Assembly (NCBI GenBank): GCA_934565415.1
Contig: CAKTHQ010000029.1
Span: 1 to 28,242, forward strand
Length of the DNA: 28,242 nucleotides
Direction: 5' to 3'
Origin: an uncultured Oscillospiraceae bacterium
GTDB lineage: Bacteria; Bacillota; Clostridia; Oscillospirales; Oscillospiraceae
Shown: in pieces, positions 21,246 through 28,242 of the stretch
Numbering within the stretch: position 1 is the first letter of the stretch
Layout: every line of letters starts with the position of its first letter
The notes under the pieces: generated by a model
What the model saw: only the letters and a program-made list of their open reading frames with translations
Database searches by the model: none
What the model was told of the DNA's origin: nothing
Position numbers and translations under genes: made by a program

Positions 21246-21329
21246 TCGAATCCTGTCACTCGGACCAGGAGCCCGGGGCCCATTCCTAAGATGGGTCCCG
21301 GATTCTTGCTTTTGACGGGATTGGAACCC
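21246..21329 (+). repeat. Direct repeat copy 2 of the tRNA-Pro 3' end/terminator unit
   Basis: Matches 21094-21177 over 84 bp with four substitutions and no gap. It begins with TCGAATCCTGTCACTCGGAC, the tRNA 3' half, but no 5' tRNA half precedes it, so it cannot make a tRNA. An 11-base third piece, CACTCGGACCA, follows at 21329-21339. Confidence 0.85.
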
Positions 21330-21343
21330 ACTCGGACCATATT

Positions 21344-21387
21344 GCGTGTTTATAACGGATTTGCGTTATGAACACGCGCTTTTTTTC
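21344..21387 (+). terminator. Strong terminator downstream of the tRNA-derived repeats
   Basis: GCGTGTT (21344-21350) pairs with AACACGC (21371-21377) and ATAACG with CGTTAT inside it, followed by GCTTTTTTT. Confidence 0.88.
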
Positions 21388-21552
21388 AGGCCGTAAAGAA
21401 CGCCTGCTCCATGCTCTGGCGGCAGCAAATTGCGATGCATCGGGTGCGGTTTTCGCCGGTTCCCTGGGTTCATAGACGGGTTTTTCTACCGGCTCTCACT
21501 CACTTCCAACAGCAGGCAGTCTTTCACCCGTCCCCGTTTCTACGGTTGATGT

Positions 21553-21603
21553 GGAAAATAAGCACCGGCACCCCTGCCGATACAGCAAAGGTGCTGGTGC
21601 TTA
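21553..21603 (-). terminator. Possible second terminator downstream of the cobalamin genes
   Basis: TAAGCACCGGCACC (21559-21572) pairs with GGTGCTGGTGCTTA (21590-21603), 14 pairs with one wobble, followed on the minus strand by TTTTCC. Confidence 0.45.
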
Positions 21604-21693
21604 CCAGTTCATAATGGATATTCTGAATAAAACGGAATTTACCCCTTTATTTCAGCAAATTTAAACCCGGACCCTACAAAAATTCATTTCTTT

Positions 21694-21723
21694 CTCCCCG
21701 CGCCGTTCATTGAGGCGGGGGAG
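21694..21723 (-). terminator. Hairpin after cobQ, possible terminator
   Basis: CTCCCC-CGCC pairs with GGCG-GGGGAG (21694-21704 with 21714-21723, one bulged G), 5 bases beyond the cobQ stop. T-tracts follow weakly in either direction, so strand and efficiency are uncertain. Confidence 0.45.
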
Positions 21724-21728
21724 CTGTT

Positions 21729-23192
21729 TTATACTTTTCTTTCCAGGACCCGGTACACAAAGTCCATGTTGAGGCCATCCCGTACCCCCTGGGCCAGGGC
21801 ATCGTACTGCTGCTGCCTGTAGGCCTCCGGGTCGAAGGACTGGACGGCGCTGGGGTCCAGTCCCTTTTTGCGACACAGGTCGGAAACGATGGCCTGGGCA
21901 ATGCCTGCCTCGTCAAAGATGCCGTGGATGTAGGAGCCGTATACGTTGTCCCCAACGGCCAGGGGCGGCAGGGTCTCCTCACTGCGGCCCATGTGGATTT
22001 CGTAGCCGGTATAGTGGAGGCCGGAAAGGCTCTTCAGGGGCCCTTCTACGGTGCCGAAGGTGCCGGAGGTCTGCTTCTGGACCTTGGCGCCGTGAAAAAC
22101 GGTGTCCATGGGGAGTAAGCCCATGCCCCGGATCTCCGTGACCCCGGCGGCCTCTACCCGGTCCGGATCCCGGACGGACTGCCCCAGCATCTGGTAGCCG
22201 CCGCAGATGCCGAAGACGATGCTGCCCCGGGCGTTGGCATGGAGAATGGCCGCTTCCAGGCCGCTCTGCCGGAGCCACTGCAGGTCCGCAATAGTGCTCT
22301 TGGTGCCGGGGATCACGATCATATCCGGCTCCATCAGCTTATCCGGCTTTTCGATATACCGGACGGACACGTTGGGCATCCGTTCCAGTGCTCCCAGGTC
22401 CGTAAAGTTGGAGATTCTGGGCAGCTTGACGACGGCAATGTCGATGTCCTTTCGGGCGGTGCCGTTTTCAAAGCGGGTGGACAGGCTGTCCTCGTCGTCG
22501 ATATCCAGGTGCATATAGGGCACCACCCCGGCTACGGGGACCCCGCAGAGCTTTTCCAGAATTTCGATGCCCGGCTGCAAAATGGCCCGGTCCCCCCGGA
22601 ATTTGTTGACCACGGTGCCCTTGACCCGGGCCCGTTCCTTTTCTTCCAGCAGGGCGACGGTGCCGTAGAGCTGAGCGAATACCCCGCCCCGGTCAATATC
22701 CCCTACCAGGAGTACCGGGGCATCCACCAGCTCGGCCAGGCCCATATTGACGATGTCCTCCTGCTTCAGGTTGATTTCCGCAGGGCTGCCCGCACCCTCG
22801 ATGACAATGATGTCGTTCTCGGCGGCCAGGGAATCGTAGCTGCTCAGCACCTGGGGAATGAACTCCCGCTTCCGGCGGTAATACTCCATGGCCCGCATAT
22901 TGCCCATGGCCACACCGCCCACAATCACCTGGCTGCCCACATCCGTAGTGGGCTTCAGGAGGATGGGGTTCATCCTTACATCCGGCTGAATCCCGGCGGC
23001 CTCGGCCTGGACCACCTGGGCCCGGCCCATTTCGCCGCCATCCTCCGTAATAAAGGAGTTCAGGGCCATATTCTGGCTTTTGAAGGGGGCCACCCGGTAG
23101 CCATCCTGTTTGAAGATCCGACACAGGCCCGCACACAGTAAACTCTTGCCTGCGTTGGACATGGTTCCCTGGATCATAATGTTCATTGCCAT
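21729..23192 (-). CDS. cobQ: Cobyric acid synthase CobQ/CbiP
   Basis: A 487-aa glutamine-dependent amidotransferase that amidates side chains b, d, e and g of adenosylcobyrinate diamide, using ATP. The N-terminal domain has the P-loop-like GTMSNAGKS (9-17) and SQNMALNS; the C-terminal glutaminase-like domain has GICGGYQML with nucleophile Cys330 and YIHGIFD with His423. Length fits the family (about 485-510). I chose ATG 23192, 9 bases after GGAGGG; another ATG two codons later is possible. The gene follows cobD by 3 bases. It is the last gene of the minus-strand cobalamin cluster. Confidence 0.95.
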   Translation of the reverse strand: MAMNIMIQGTMSNAGKSLLCAGLCRIFKQDGYRVAPFKSQNMALNSFITEDGGEMGRAQVVQAEAAGIQPDVRMNPILLKPTTDVGSQVIVGGVAMGNMRAMEYYRRKREFIPQVLSSYDSLAAENDIIVIEGAGSPAEINLKQEDIVNMGLAELVDAPVLLVGDIDRGGVFAQLYGTVALLEEKERARVKGTVVNKFRGDRAILQPGIEILEKLCGVPVAGVVPYMHLDIDDEDSLSTRFENGTARKDIDIAVVKLPRISNFTDLGALERMPNVSVRYIEKPDKLMEPDMIVIPGTKSTIADLQWLRQSGLEAAILHANARGSIVFGICGGYQMLGQSVRDPDRVEAAGVTEIRGMGLLPMDTVFHGAKVQKQTSGTFGTVEGPLKSLSGLHYTGYEIHMGRSEETLPPLAVGDNVYGSYIHGIFDEAGIAQAIVSDLCRKKGLDPSAVQSFDPEAYRQQQYDALAQGVRDGLNMDFVYRVLERKV

Positions 23193-23195
23193 GGC

Positions 23196-24248
23196 TTATC
23201 CCTCCATGATTTTGTTCAGTGCGTCAAGGAGCACTTGGTTTTCTTCCGGCAGCTTGACGGCAATGCGGTACCAGCCCTGCGTCAACCCGTGATAATTGGC
23301 GCAGGATCGGATTTGGATTCCCTTTTCCAGCAGGGGCTCTTGGAGCGGCCTTGCCGAATAGAAAAGGATATAGTTGGTATGGGAATTGATAACCGTCAGC
23401 CCCAGAGCCCTGAGCCCGTTTGTCAGAACGGAACGCTCCTGCCGGACGGTGTCCTTCGCTCTTTTTAAGAAAGCCCCCTGCTGCAGGGCCGCAATACCTG
23501 CCTTTTGGGCAGGAACGGAAACATTCCAGGGCTGCACCGTTTCTCCCATTTTCTTTAAAAGTTCCGTATTTCCGCAGAGGCAGTAGCCCAGCCGCAGGCC
23601 GGCCATACCGTAGCTTTTGGTAAAGGCCTTTAAAAGGAAAAGGTTCCGGGCATTCAGGAAGGGCTTCATGGTCATTTCTTCTCCCCCGTCCGTCAGGTCC
23701 AGGAAGCATTCGTCGATGAAGAGAAAAATGCCCTTTTGGGTACAAACATCCAGAATGGCCTTCATCATTTCCCGGGAAATCACCTGGCCCGTGGGGTTAT
23801 TGGGGTTGCAAAGCATGAGCAGCTCCCCGTCGAAGGCTTCCAGAACGTGGAAAAAATCTTCCGTCAGGCGAAAATCGTCTTCTTTTTTCAGGCCATAGTG
23901 CCTAACTTCGCAGCCGATCGACCGGAGAGCCGTTTCGTACTCACTAAAGCAGGGGTCCAGAATCAATGCCTTTTGGGGGTGCAGGCTCCGACAGACAGAA
24001 AAAATCAGCTCCGCCGCCCCGTTGCCGCAGAGAACGGTATTCTTTTCCACCTTTTCAAAGGAACTGATAGCCGAAACAAGCTCCCGGCAATAGGGGTCCG
24101 GGTAGTGGCACAGGTCCTGGACACAGTCCCGCACCGCCTGCTTCACCGCCTCCGGGGTGCCGTAGGGGTTGATATTGGCCGAAAAATCCAAAAGAATTTT
24201 CCGGGAGTATAGGTCCCCGCCGTGGGGATTTGGGGTTGCATATAACAT
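23196..24248 (-). CDS. cobD: L-threonine-O-3-phosphate decarboxylase CobD
   Basis: A 350-aa PLP enzyme of aminotransferase fold type I. It produces (R)-1-amino-2-propanol phosphate, the linker of the cobalamin nucleotide loop. Signature points are HGGD at 9-12, DFSANINPYG, CNPNNPTG, Asp179 in FLFIDECF that contacts the PLP nitrogen, and Lys211 in AFTKSYGMAGLRLGY that forms the Schiff base. Histidinol-phosphate aminotransferase is the closest look-alike; the N-terminal HGG and the cobalamin neighbours favour CobD. GAGGTG lies upstream of ATG 24248. A palindromic repeat separates it from cbiB, so it may be transcribed separately. Confidence 0.9.
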   Translation of the reverse strand: MLYATPNPHGGDLYSRKILLDFSANINPYGTPEAVKQAVRDCVQDLCHYPDPYCRELVSAISSFEKVEKNTVLCGNGAAELIFSVCRSLHPQKALILDPCFSEYETALRSIGCEVRHYGLKKEDDFRLTEDFFHVLEAFDGELLMLCNPNNPTGQVISREMMKAILDVCTQKGIFLFIDECFLDLTDGGEEMTMKPFLNARNLFLLKAFTKSYGMAGLRLGYCLCGNTELLKKMGETVQPWNVSVPAQKAGIAALQQGAFLKRAKDTVRQERSVLTNGLRALGLTVINSHTNYILFYSARPLQEPLLEKGIQIRSCANYHGLTQGWYRIAVKLPEENQVLLDALNKIMEG

Positions 24249-24274
24249 GGGTTCACCTCGGAGAAAATGTTAAA

Positions 24275-24476
24275 AGCTCTCCTTCCCCTGGGGGAAGGTG
24301 CCGCCGCAGCGGCGGATGAGGGCCGGTAGGAATCCGGCTGCCTCATTAAAATCAAACCCGGCATGGCCCTCCTCAGTCACTGCGGTGACAGCTCCACTTT
24401 TCAATGTGTGATTGCCACAGGCAATCATTGCAATTTTGATTCGCTGCGCGGAGCACCACCCCAGGGGGGAGCGGAG
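24275..24476. repeat. Palindromic intergenic repeat between cbiB and cobD
   Basis: About 200 bp of stacked palindromes fill the gap: CCTTCCCCTGGGGGAAGG (24281-24298), then GCCGCCGC/GCGGCGG, a GCCGG...CCGG segment, TCACTGCGGTGA (24376-24387), GATTGCCACAGGCAATC (24410-24426), and CACCCCAGGGGGGAGC at the right end, which is an imperfect reverse complement of the left end. The right end touches the cbiB stop codon. It shares the CTCCTTCCCC...GGGG architecture with 6279-6313 and 28189-28242. No coding potential. Confidence 0.7.
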
Positions 24477-25436
24477 TTACACCCACCACCGGCAAAGCAG
24501 GCACACCGCCAGCGTCAATACCGCTGTGGCATACATGAGCTTGTTGCTCAACGGAATATCCTCCGGCGTAATGGGCCGCAGGGGGTCGCCGATGTATTTT
24601 TTCTTGTGGAGTACCCCATGGTACCAGGCGTCTCCGGCCAGGCGGAGGCCAAGGAGCCCTGCGCAGGCGGATTCGGTCTGGGCGGAATTGGGGCTGGCGT
24701 GGTTGTACCGGTCCCGCTTGAATATCTTGAGGCCGTTCCGGAAGTTCAGCCGGAGGATACCGCCTGCCAGCAGCATGAAAATACCGCTGATGCGGGCGGG
24801 GAGAAAATTAAACACATCGTCCAACCTGGCAGGCACCAGGCCTACATTTTTATAGGGCATTTCCACATAGCCCAGCATGGAATCCATGGTGTTTACCGCC
24901 TTGTAGGCAAAGGCCAGGGGGCCGCCGCCGATGGCAAAGTACAGCATAGGGGCGATGACTCCGTCGGAACAGTTTTCTGCCACGGTCTCCACCGCCGCCC
25001 GGGTGACAGCATCGGCATCCAGCTCTTGGGTGTCCCGGCCTACAATCATGGAGACCGCCTGCCGGGCATCCTGGATGGTGCCGGTTTTCAGGGCGGTATA
25101 GACCCTCATACTCTCCTTTTTCAGCCCATTGGCCGCCAGCACCTGCCAGCAGAAAACAGCTTGCAGCGCCACCCGCAGCCAGGGGCTGACCATCCCCGCC
25201 AGCTTTAAAAGGCCAAAGGGGACACAGAAGCTCACCGCCACGGTAACCAGCCAGATGCACAGCCCCGCCAGGTTCTCCCCCAAAACCGTTTTGGGGAACA
25301 GCTGCCGGAAGGCCTTTTCCAGAAGGGAAATCAGCTTTCCCATAAGCACCACCGGATGGGGAATGGTCCTCGGGTCCCCCAGCAGGCAGTCCAGCAGAAA
25401 GCCCAGAATCAGGGCAATCAAAATTTCATGTTTCAT
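24477..25436 (-). CDS. cbiB: Adenosylcobinamide-phosphate synthase CbiB
   Basis: A 319-aa integral membrane enzyme that attaches the aminopropanol phosphate to adenosylcobyric acid. The N-terminal ALILGFLLDCLLGDPRTIPHPVVLMGKLI is the CbiB signature; VETVAENCSDGVIAPMLYFAIGGGPLAFAYKAVNTMDSMLGY is the conserved central region. Start ATG 25436 overlaps the stop of the fused cbiJET gene by four bases (ATGA), so translation is coupled; the open frame extending further upstream is not needed. The stop codon abuts a palindromic repeat. Confidence 0.94.
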   Translation of the reverse strand: MKHEILIALILGFLLDCLLGDPRTIPHPVVLMGKLISLLEKAFRQLFPKTVLGENLAGLCIWLVTVAVSFCVPFGLLKLAGMVSPWLRVALQAVFCWQVLAANGLKKESMRVYTALKTGTIQDARQAVSMIVGRDTQELDADAVTRAAVETVAENCSDGVIAPMLYFAIGGGPLAFAYKAVNTMDSMLGYVEMPYKNVGLVPARLDDVFNFLPARISGIFMLLAGGILRLNFRNGLKIFKRDRYNHASPNSAQTESACAGLLGLRLAGDAWYHGVLHKKKYIGDPLRPITPEDIPLSNKLMYATAVLTLAVCLLCRWWV

Positions 25437-27406
25437 GGCTGCCTCCCGGAAAACGTAAACAAATACACCGGGTTCTGCCCCTGCATCAGGGTATAGCTTC
25501 CCACAGGCCGGGTGTTGGCGGCGGTAATGCACACGCCCTCGCCGCCGTAGATACGCGCGCAGCGGGTCAGCTCCCCCACCGTCTCCAAGGCCACAGCAGT
25601 GGCAGTGATCCGGGCAAAGGGATTCTTGTCCCAGATCAGCTTCAATAGGTCCTCCATCCTTCCGCTGCTGCCGCCGATGAATACATGGGTGGGGGCAGGC
25701 AGGGCTTCGCAGGCATCCGGGGCCAGGCCCTCTACCGCCGTCAGGTTTTCAATATGGAGCCCGGAAACATTCTTCTTTAAAAGAGCCAGGGCATCCTTCT
25801 TTTTCTCCACGGCGTACACATGGCCCTCATAGGCCTGCAGGGCCATTTCGATGGAGACGCTGCCCGTACCGGCGCCGATGTCCCAGCAGATAGCGTCCCG
25901 GGTCAGCTCCAGATGGGACAGGGCGGCGGAACGGATTTCCCGCTTGGTCATGGGGACCAGGGTCCCATTTTCGTGGGTCCCCCTTTGGAAGGTCTCATCC
26001 GGCAAACCATGGGTCACCACGGTTTTTCCGGACCACTCCACCAGGGCCACACTGAGCTTGTGGAAGGATTTGGCAGCCAGCTCCTCCGCAGAGCCCACGG
26101 TGATTCTTTCCTCCGGATAGCCCAGGGCCTCGCCTACGCTGATTTTGGCATCCCCCAGGCCCGCATCCGTCAGGCGGCGGCAGAGGCCCTGCATACCGTC
26201 CTCCCCGCCCACCAGGGCAAACACCCGGTTATGGCGACGAACCTGGGCGGCAATGTCGTTCTCCCGGCCATGGAGGCTGACGGGCGCTACATCCTCGTAG
26301 GATACCCCCAGCTTGGCGCAGAGCATGACCAGGCTGGAAAGCCCGGGCTCCAGAGTCACATCACAGTCTTTTAATAGCGGCAATAGCTTTTTGGTACCGC
26401 TGTAGAAGCCGATGTCCCCGGCCATAACCACGGTAAAATGCAGGCACTCCGGGTGGGCATTCATAGCCTCTACAATTTTCTCCGGAGCAATGGCCTCCTC
26501 CCGGGTCTGGCCCGGGGCGGCCACGGCATCCAGCATCCGCTTTGCCCCAATGAGGCAATCGGCCGACTGGATGGCCTTGTCCGCGGCCAGGGTCCGGTGG
26601 TCCCGGTCCCCGGGGCCGATGCCCACGACGGTTACATTTTTCTTAGGGGTCAGGCCTAATTCTTTGCACAGCAGGGCCGCCGTCTGCCCGAAGGACAGCC
26701 CCGCCACATGGTCCGGCCGACCGATGACCAGCAGCCTTGCTCCCACGGCCCTGGCGGCCTCCACCTTTTCCCAGAAGCCGCCCTTGGTGCCGGTCTGCTT
26801 GGTCACCAAAAATCGAGCATCCACCGTGTGCAAAATCGCCTCGTTCAGCTCCTTGGAGAAGGGGCCCTGCATGGCGATGATATGGCCGGTGGGCACCCCC
26901 GCCTGTTTACATAATTCTATGCTGTCCGCCACAGGCAGGACTCTGGGGTAGTACCGCTCCCCAAAGCCGGGAAGGCTCTTGTAGGCCCCCAGCTCCTTGC
27001 TGCCGACGGTAAGGAGCACGTTGCCCCGGCTGTTTTTTAGCCACTCCACCGCATCCTGAGTAGAGTCCACGCAGACGCAGTCCTCCGGCAGTCCTGCGTC
27101 CCGCAGGAGCCGGAGGTACCGGGTGTCCGTTTTCTGGCAGGCGGTACGGATATTCTCCGTGACGATGGGGGCGTAGGGGTGGGTGGCATCGATTACATAG
27201 TCGAATCGCTGCTCCCGGAAAAATGCCTCCATCTGCCCTTCGTCCAGGCGCTTGGCGGATACCGTCACATTTGGAATCTCTTCCAGCAGCTCCCCGCCGT
27301 ATTCCGTAGCGGCGCAGGCGGTAAGAGACAGCCTGTCAAAGGTCGACAGCCACTTTACCAGCCCCCGGCCCTCGGAGGTGCCGGCAAAGACACAGAGCTT
27401 ATACAT
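25433..27406 (-). CDS. cbiJET: Three-domain cobalamin enzyme: precorrin-6A reductase (CbiJ) + CbiE + CbiT methyltransferases
   Basis: A 657-aa protein made of three enzymes in a row. Residues 1-250 are CbiJ/CobK: CVFAGTSEGRGL, DATHPYA (73-79), RYLRLLRD and VTKQTGTKGGFWEK. Residues 257-460 are CbiE, the C5 methyltransferase: VTVVGIGPGD (258-267), VVMAGDIGFYSG and EPGLSSLVMLCAKLG. Residues 465-655 are CbiT, the C15 methyltransferase/decarboxylase: MTKREIRSAAL and the SAM-binding DIGAGTGSVSIE (509-520). It would reduce cobalt-precorrin-6A and carry out the last two ring methylations and the decarboxylation. CbiE-CbiT fusions (CobL) are well known; fusion to CbiJ is less common. The start overlaps cbiH by 8 bases and the stop overlaps cbiB by 4. 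Confidence 0.93.
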   Translation of the reverse strand: MYKLCVFAGTSEGRGLVKWLSTFDRLSLTACAATEYGGELLEEIPNVTVSAKRLDEGQMEAFFREQRFDYVIDATHPYAPIVTENIRTACQKTDTRYLRLLRDAGLPEDCVCVDSTQDAVEWLKNSRGNVLLTVGSKELGAYKSLPGFGERYYPRVLPVADSIELCKQAGVPTGHIIAMQGPFSKELNEAILHTVDARFLVTKQTGTKGGFWEKVEAARAVGARLLVIGRPDHVAGLSFGQTAALLCKELGLTPKKNVTVVGIGPGDRDHRTLAADKAIQSADCLIGAKRMLDAVAAPGQTREEAIAPEKIVEAMNAHPECLHFTVVMAGDIGFYSGTKKLLPLLKDCDVTLEPGLSSLVMLCAKLGVSYEDVAPVSLHGRENDIAAQVRRHNRVFALVGGEDGMQGLCRRLTDAGLGDAKISVGEALGYPEERITVGSAEELAAKSFHKLSVALVEWSGKTVVTHGLPDETFQRGTHENGTLVPMTKREIRSAALSHLELTRDAICWDIGAGTGSVSIEMALQAYEGHVYAVEKKKDALALLKKNVSGLHIENLTAVEGLAPDACEALPAPTHVFIGGSSGRMEDLLKLIWDKNPFARITATAVALETVGELTRCARIYGGEGVCITAANTRPVGSYTLMQGQNPVYLFTFSGRQP

Positions 27407-28127
27407 CCCGGTATCCTCTGGGGGTTACCAGGTTGCCGCCGATGACCTTGGTCTGGGCGTTGCCAATGAACACGGTGCAGAACATATCCGCGTCGAAGTC
27501 CCGCAGCTCCTTTAGTGTCAGGACGGTTCTTGCCTGGCCCTCCCGGCCGATGTTGCGCACCACGCCGCAGAGCCGGTCCTCCGGCAATGTCCGCAGGAGG
27601 ATGTCGCAGGCCTTTTTCAGGTGGTCCGGGCGGCCGTGGCTCTTGGGATTGTAGATGACGATGCTCAGGTCCGCCAGGGCGGCGCAGTCTAAGCGCTTTT
27701 CAATTTTCTCCCAGGGGGTCAGCCGGTCGGACAGGCTGATGACGGCAAAGTCGTGGGTCAGGGGCGCGCCCAGCACCGCCCCGCCGCTGCAGGCGGCGGT
27801 AAGGCCGGGGACTACCTCTACTTCCACATCCTTGTCTTCTCCCAGGATTTCATACACCAGGGAAGCCATTCCGTAGATGCCGCTGTCCCCGGAGCAGACC
27901 AGGGCCACGGTCTTACCCTTCCGGGCCTCCTCAATGGCCATCCGGCACCGGTCCGCCTCCTGGGTCATGGGGGTGGACAGCAGCTCCCGGCCGGGGTAGC
28001 TGTCCTTTACCAGGTCCACATACACAGGGTAGCCCACAATCACCTGGCTGCTTTCCAGGGCATGGTGGGCCTTCAAGGTCATATTTTCCATATTTCCGGG
28101 GCCGATGCCCACAACGTAGAGTTTCAT
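27399..28127 (-). CDS. cbiH: Cobalt-precorrin-3B C17-methyltransferase CbiH/CobJ
   Basis: A 242-aa SAM-dependent methyltransferase that methylates C17 with ring contraction. It has the tetrapyrrole methylase N-terminus VVGIGPGNMENMTLKAHHAL, GYPVYVDLV, the ALVCSGDSGIYGMASLVYE loop, VVPGLTAACSGGAVLGAPLTHDF, and C-terminal VFIGNAQTKVIGG and MVTPRGY-like LVTPRGY, all typical of CbiH/CobJ. Start ATG 28127 follows AAGGAG with 8 bases between. It overlaps the fused cbiJET gene by 8 bases. Earlier pathway genes should lie beyond the right edge. No cobalamin riboswitch is visible in the 115 bases upstream. Confidence 0.93.
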   Translation of the reverse strand: MKLYVVGIGPGNMENMTLKAHHALESSQVIVGYPVYVDLVKDSYPGRELLSTPMTQEADRCRMAIEEARKGKTVALVCSGDSGIYGMASLVYEILGEDKDVEVEVVPGLTAACSGGAVLGAPLTHDFAVISLSDRLTPWEKIEKRLDCAALADLSIVIYNPKSHGRPDHLKKACDILLRTLPEDRLCGVVRNIGREGQARTVLTLKELRDFDADMFCTVFIGNAQTKVIGGNLVTPRGYRDV

Positions 28128-28188
28128 ATTGGTTACTCCTTATTCTTTTCTCTGCCTATTCTATAGAGAAACTGGCACCGCAGGCCAC

Positions 28189-28242
28189 AGCTCCTTTCCC
28201 CCCTCCTGCATGGAGGGGGTGGCCCGCAGGCCGGGGGTGGAG
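28189..28242. repeat. Palindromic repeat at the right edge (partial)
   Basis: The 21-bp core at 28199-28219 (CCCCCTCC-TGCAT-GGAGGGGG) is identical to 6284-6304. It is followed by GGCCCGCAGGCC and GGGGGTGGAG, paralleling the repeat at 24275-24476. It runs off the window. Confidence 0.65.

Larger units (their letters stand above)
21388..21728. other. Gene-poor intergenic region
   Basis: About 340 bases with no supported gene. Short open frames lack ribosome-binding sites and recognisable products. It holds two hairpins (21559-21603 and 21694-21723) that may end transcription of the cobalamin genes. On the minus strand, 21390-21490 translates to a short Pro/Glu/Ala-rich stretch that could be a worn gene fragment, but this is too weak to call. 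Confidence 0.5.

Noticed and set aside
21094..21329. Possible CRISPR array
   Set aside because: Only two 84-bp copies, with the repeat derived from tRNA-Pro and its terminator; no short regular spacers and no cas genes.
21246..21339. Second tRNA gene downstream of tRNA-Pro
   Set aside because: Only the 3' half is present; no matching 5' acceptor strand, D-arm or anticodon arm precedes it.
21411..21614. 67-aa plus-strand frame between the tRNA repeats and cobQ
   Set aside because: No ribosome-binding site, no recognisable sequence, and it runs into a strong hairpin at 21559-21603.
22239..23141. 300-aa plus-strand frame opposite cobQ
   Set aside because: Shadow of cobQ, which carries all expected motifs.
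28128..28242. Cobalamin riboswitch upstream of cbiH
   Set aside because: No B12-box-like conserved segment is visible and the space is filled by the palindromic repeat; a riboswitch may lie upstream of the operon outside the window.

Overview
The window looks like chromosomal DNA of a GC-rich anaerobic Firmicute of the Oscillospiraceae/Ruminococcaceae type. The evidence is a GGGtGRT/Fe-S scaffold pair, a Spo0A-type regulator, DUF1540 and DUF6472-like mini-proteins, a SAM-I riboswitch upstream of metK, TTG starts behind strong AGGAGG sites, and GC-rich palindromic interspersed repeats. This is inference from gene content; no 16S or other phylogenetic marker is present. No phage, transposase, integrase or CRISPR array was seen.

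Layout. (1) 1-1077, minus strand: a GGGtGRT-family gene cut by the window edge and an iron-sulfur scaffold gene, behind a textbook promoter. (2) 1255-3934, plus: a 54-aa DUF1540 protein, a membrane-anchored HtrA-like protease, and a Spo0A-like response regulator with two tandem 0A-box-like sites upstream. (3) 4038-6218: a GlmU-C-like left-handed beta-helix acyltransferase followed by glmM (amino-sugar activation for cell wall). (4) 6231-6362: palindromic repeat. (5) 6402-7798, minus: metK with its own terminator, SAM-I riboswitch and promoter. (6) 7906-10957, plus: a 17-codon upstream ORF, a small lipoprotein, a frameshifted secreted-protein remnant, a rhomboid-like membrane protein with a zinc ribbon, and glpK. 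(7) 11001-15192: MarR regulator plus a two-gene heterodimeric ABC exporter. (8) 15218-20166: a seven-gene operon running from an XRE membrane regulator through 5-FTHF cyclo-ligase, a membrane protein, DUF1643, YfcE phosphodiesterase, a DUF6472-like mini-protein and an HExxH lipoprotein. (9) 20164-20955, minus: TraX-like membrane protein. (10) 20999-21387: tRNA-Pro(TGG) followed by a duplicated tRNA-3'-end/terminator unit. (11) 21729-28127, minus: anaerobic cobalamin genes in the order cbiH, cbiJ-cbiE-cbiT (one fused gene), cbiB, [palindromic repeat], cobD, cobQ.

How it fits together. The cobalamin block covers late corrin-ring methylation and reduction (CbiH, CbiJ, CbiE, CbiT), the aminopropanol arm (CobD, CbiB) and ring amidation (CobQ); the other cbi genes presumably lie beyond the right edge. 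MetK supplies the S-adenosylmethionine those methyltransferases use. The ABC exporter has the paired degenerate and canonical ATPase sites of heterodimeric exporters, with the defects confined to one composite site. The observations most worth a second look are the three-domain CbiJ-E-T fusion, the free-standing GlmU-C-like gene next to glmM, the tandem 0A boxes before the Spo0A-like gene, the tRNA-Pro-derived tandem/inverted repeat, and the palindromic repeat family, one copy of which splits the cobalamin gene cluster.
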